Shown piece by piece: positions 63,226 through 64,000 of a DNA stretch of 64,000 nucleotides. Origin of the DNA: Candidatus Arsenophonus triatominarum (GTDB taxonomy: Bacteria; Pseudomonadota; Gammaproteobacteria; Enterobacterales; Enterobacteriaceae); NCBI RefSeq assembly GCF_001640365.1, contig NZ_LWMI01000017.1, forward strand, positions 62,001 through 126,000, in the 5' to 3' direction. Positions within the stretch are counted from its first letter, which is position 1, and each line of letters starts with the position of its first letter. A program made the position numbers and the translations under genes. The notes under the pieces were generated by a model. It was not told the DNA's origin. It saw nothing but the letters and a program-made list of their open reading frames with translations, and ran no database searches.

Positions 63226-63628
63226 AATCCGAAATGCATGAATTTTGTCGACGCGCAACACTGTTCCTTGTGGTTTCGCGGATAGTGAAGGGGAAACTAA
63301 GACCAATGCAGACATGACGGAATTACTGGCGTTGAATAAAGATGCGCCTGAAATGGAAGCTTTATTAGAGAAAATCCGCACTGAAAAATCCCCATTTTAT
63401 GTCATAAGCAATTTGGCGTTTGATTACAAAAAACTGCCGAAACTTTGGCAAATTGATTTTATCCCACTGTTGAGTCAGGAAAATGGCTACTTAGGCACTT
63501 TCTTCCACGCACATAAGTTCCTGTTTTTGTCGCTGTTGGAGTATGTGGAGGGTAGGCAGCCTTATGCGGTCACAAGCTTTTCACTGATAAAGAGTGGGAA
63601 GTTCTGTTTTTTACAATGCAACGGTTGA
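63222..63628 (+). pseudogene. MKSEM-type ORFan gene, frameshifted
   Basis: Starts MKSEMHEFCRRAT at 63222; a two-base insertion near 63260 shifts the frame, and the protein continues VPCGFADSEGETKTNADMTE, LLEKIRTEKSPFYVISNLAF, DYKKLPKLWQIDFIPLLSQE and on to 63628 (HAHKFLFLSLLEYVEGRQPY). The paralogue at 50617 has the same first ~85 residues without the shift. No known domain seen. Confidence 0.7.
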
Positions 63629-63670
63629 GCAGTAAAGAAATAGCTAGACGGTTAAATATTGCTACTGGAT

Positions 63671-64000
63671 GTATAAGAAATTAATACCCGAAATGGTTAC
63701 TCATTAACCTGCGCCATGATGAAATCCTTTTTATTTTCTTCTAAATTTTGCCAAAATTATGTTGAAGGTTGAGATAAGGAACGGAATAGATGGTTAAAAA
63801 CCGATTAATTATTAATCAATTTTGAGCAAAAGGATAGCTCTACCCTGTCGTGAGTTTTTATCGCCACCGCAAACAAGCCAGATCATGGTGACGTGCCATA
63901 AGTTCTTTACGATTCAATCCAAAATTCATTCCTGCGAAAAGTAATTTTTTCCCACATAAGAGACAAGCAAGTGGATCGACTTTAAAGACGTGTTGATACA
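63671..64000 (-). mobile_element. IS91-family 3' part, continuing past the window
   Basis: Terminus TAAGAAATTAATACCCGAAA, then the C-terminal end of the transposase in reverse (CLRWR, LMARHHD, CLLCGKK). Confidence 0.88.

Overview
The window is an AT-rich stretch from a gammaproteobacterium, most likely an insect-associated member of the Enterobacterales of the Arsenophonus, Hamiltonella or Regiella type. This assignment is inference. It rests on SPI-2-like type III secretion (T3SS) proteins, inverse-autotransporter invasins, Enterobacterales-type IbpA, PsiE and HU proteins, and the heavy IS load and gene decay typical of facultative insect symbionts. Much of the window reads as plasmid or former plasmid: a RecD2-like helicase, remnants of F-type conjugation genes (traI, traW, a thioredoxin-fold gene, traU), a VirB1/IagB-type lytic transglycosylase, a ribbon-helix-helix protein, and a TrfA-like replication initiator. 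No rRNA, tRNA or CRISPR array was seen.

Layout. 0-3 kb: C-terminal fragment of a repeated membrane/coiled-coil protein and an intact RecD2-like helicase. 3-6.6 kb: nested IS stack (IS630 in IS630 in IS481 in IS256). 6.7-12.5 kb: complete copy of the membrane/coiled-coil protein, then pieces of traI, traW, a thioredoxin-fold conjugation gene and traU, cut by IS5, IS630, IS3 and IS481. 12.5-18.1 kb: IS3, IS982 and IS91 remnants and MITEs. 18.7-21.4 kb: two well-preserved putative T3SS effectors, an LRR-NEL ubiquitin ligase and an ExoY-type nucleotidyl cyclase, convergent and overlapping by a few bases. 21.7-29.3 kb: a second IS stack. 29.4-30.5 kb: an effector with a WEKIKDWL signal and C-terminal EPIYA-like tyrosine motifs. 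31-33 kb: IS fragments. 33-42.8 kb: two large invasin genes facing away from each other, with an inverted duplication of their upstream regions. 42.9-44.1 kb: two more WEK-type effector genes. 45.7-47.2 kb: an SseD-like translocator and an EspA/SseB-like filament protein. 47.4-57.5 kb: IS and MITE debris with plasmid genes between. 57.8-63.6 kb: HU, a candidate plasmid origin, a TrfA-like gene split by an IS91-bounded block carrying a small heat-shock gene, psiE and a broken cold-shock gene, then a small repeated ORFan module.

How the parts fit. The intact genes concentrate on host interaction (effectors, translocon/filament proteins, invasins), while the conjugation and replication genes are mostly broken. 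Several broken genes rebuild exactly when an insertion and its target duplication are removed, so many insertions look recent. Mobile elements seen: IS630 (at least ten copies), IS481, IS3, IS5, IS256, two IS91-like lineages, an IS982 fragment, a DDE element fragment of the IS4/IS701 type, and three MITE-like families. The MITEs share termini with the DDE fragment, IS982 and IS481 respectively.

Most interesting items: the effector cluster (ExoY homologue, NEL ligase, WEK/EPIYA effector); short tandem repeats lying on the stop codons of two effector genes; the A8 frameshift conserved in almost all IS630 copies; the TrfA-like gene split by an IS91-bounded cargo; and the paired MRNST/MKSEM ORFan module found three times.
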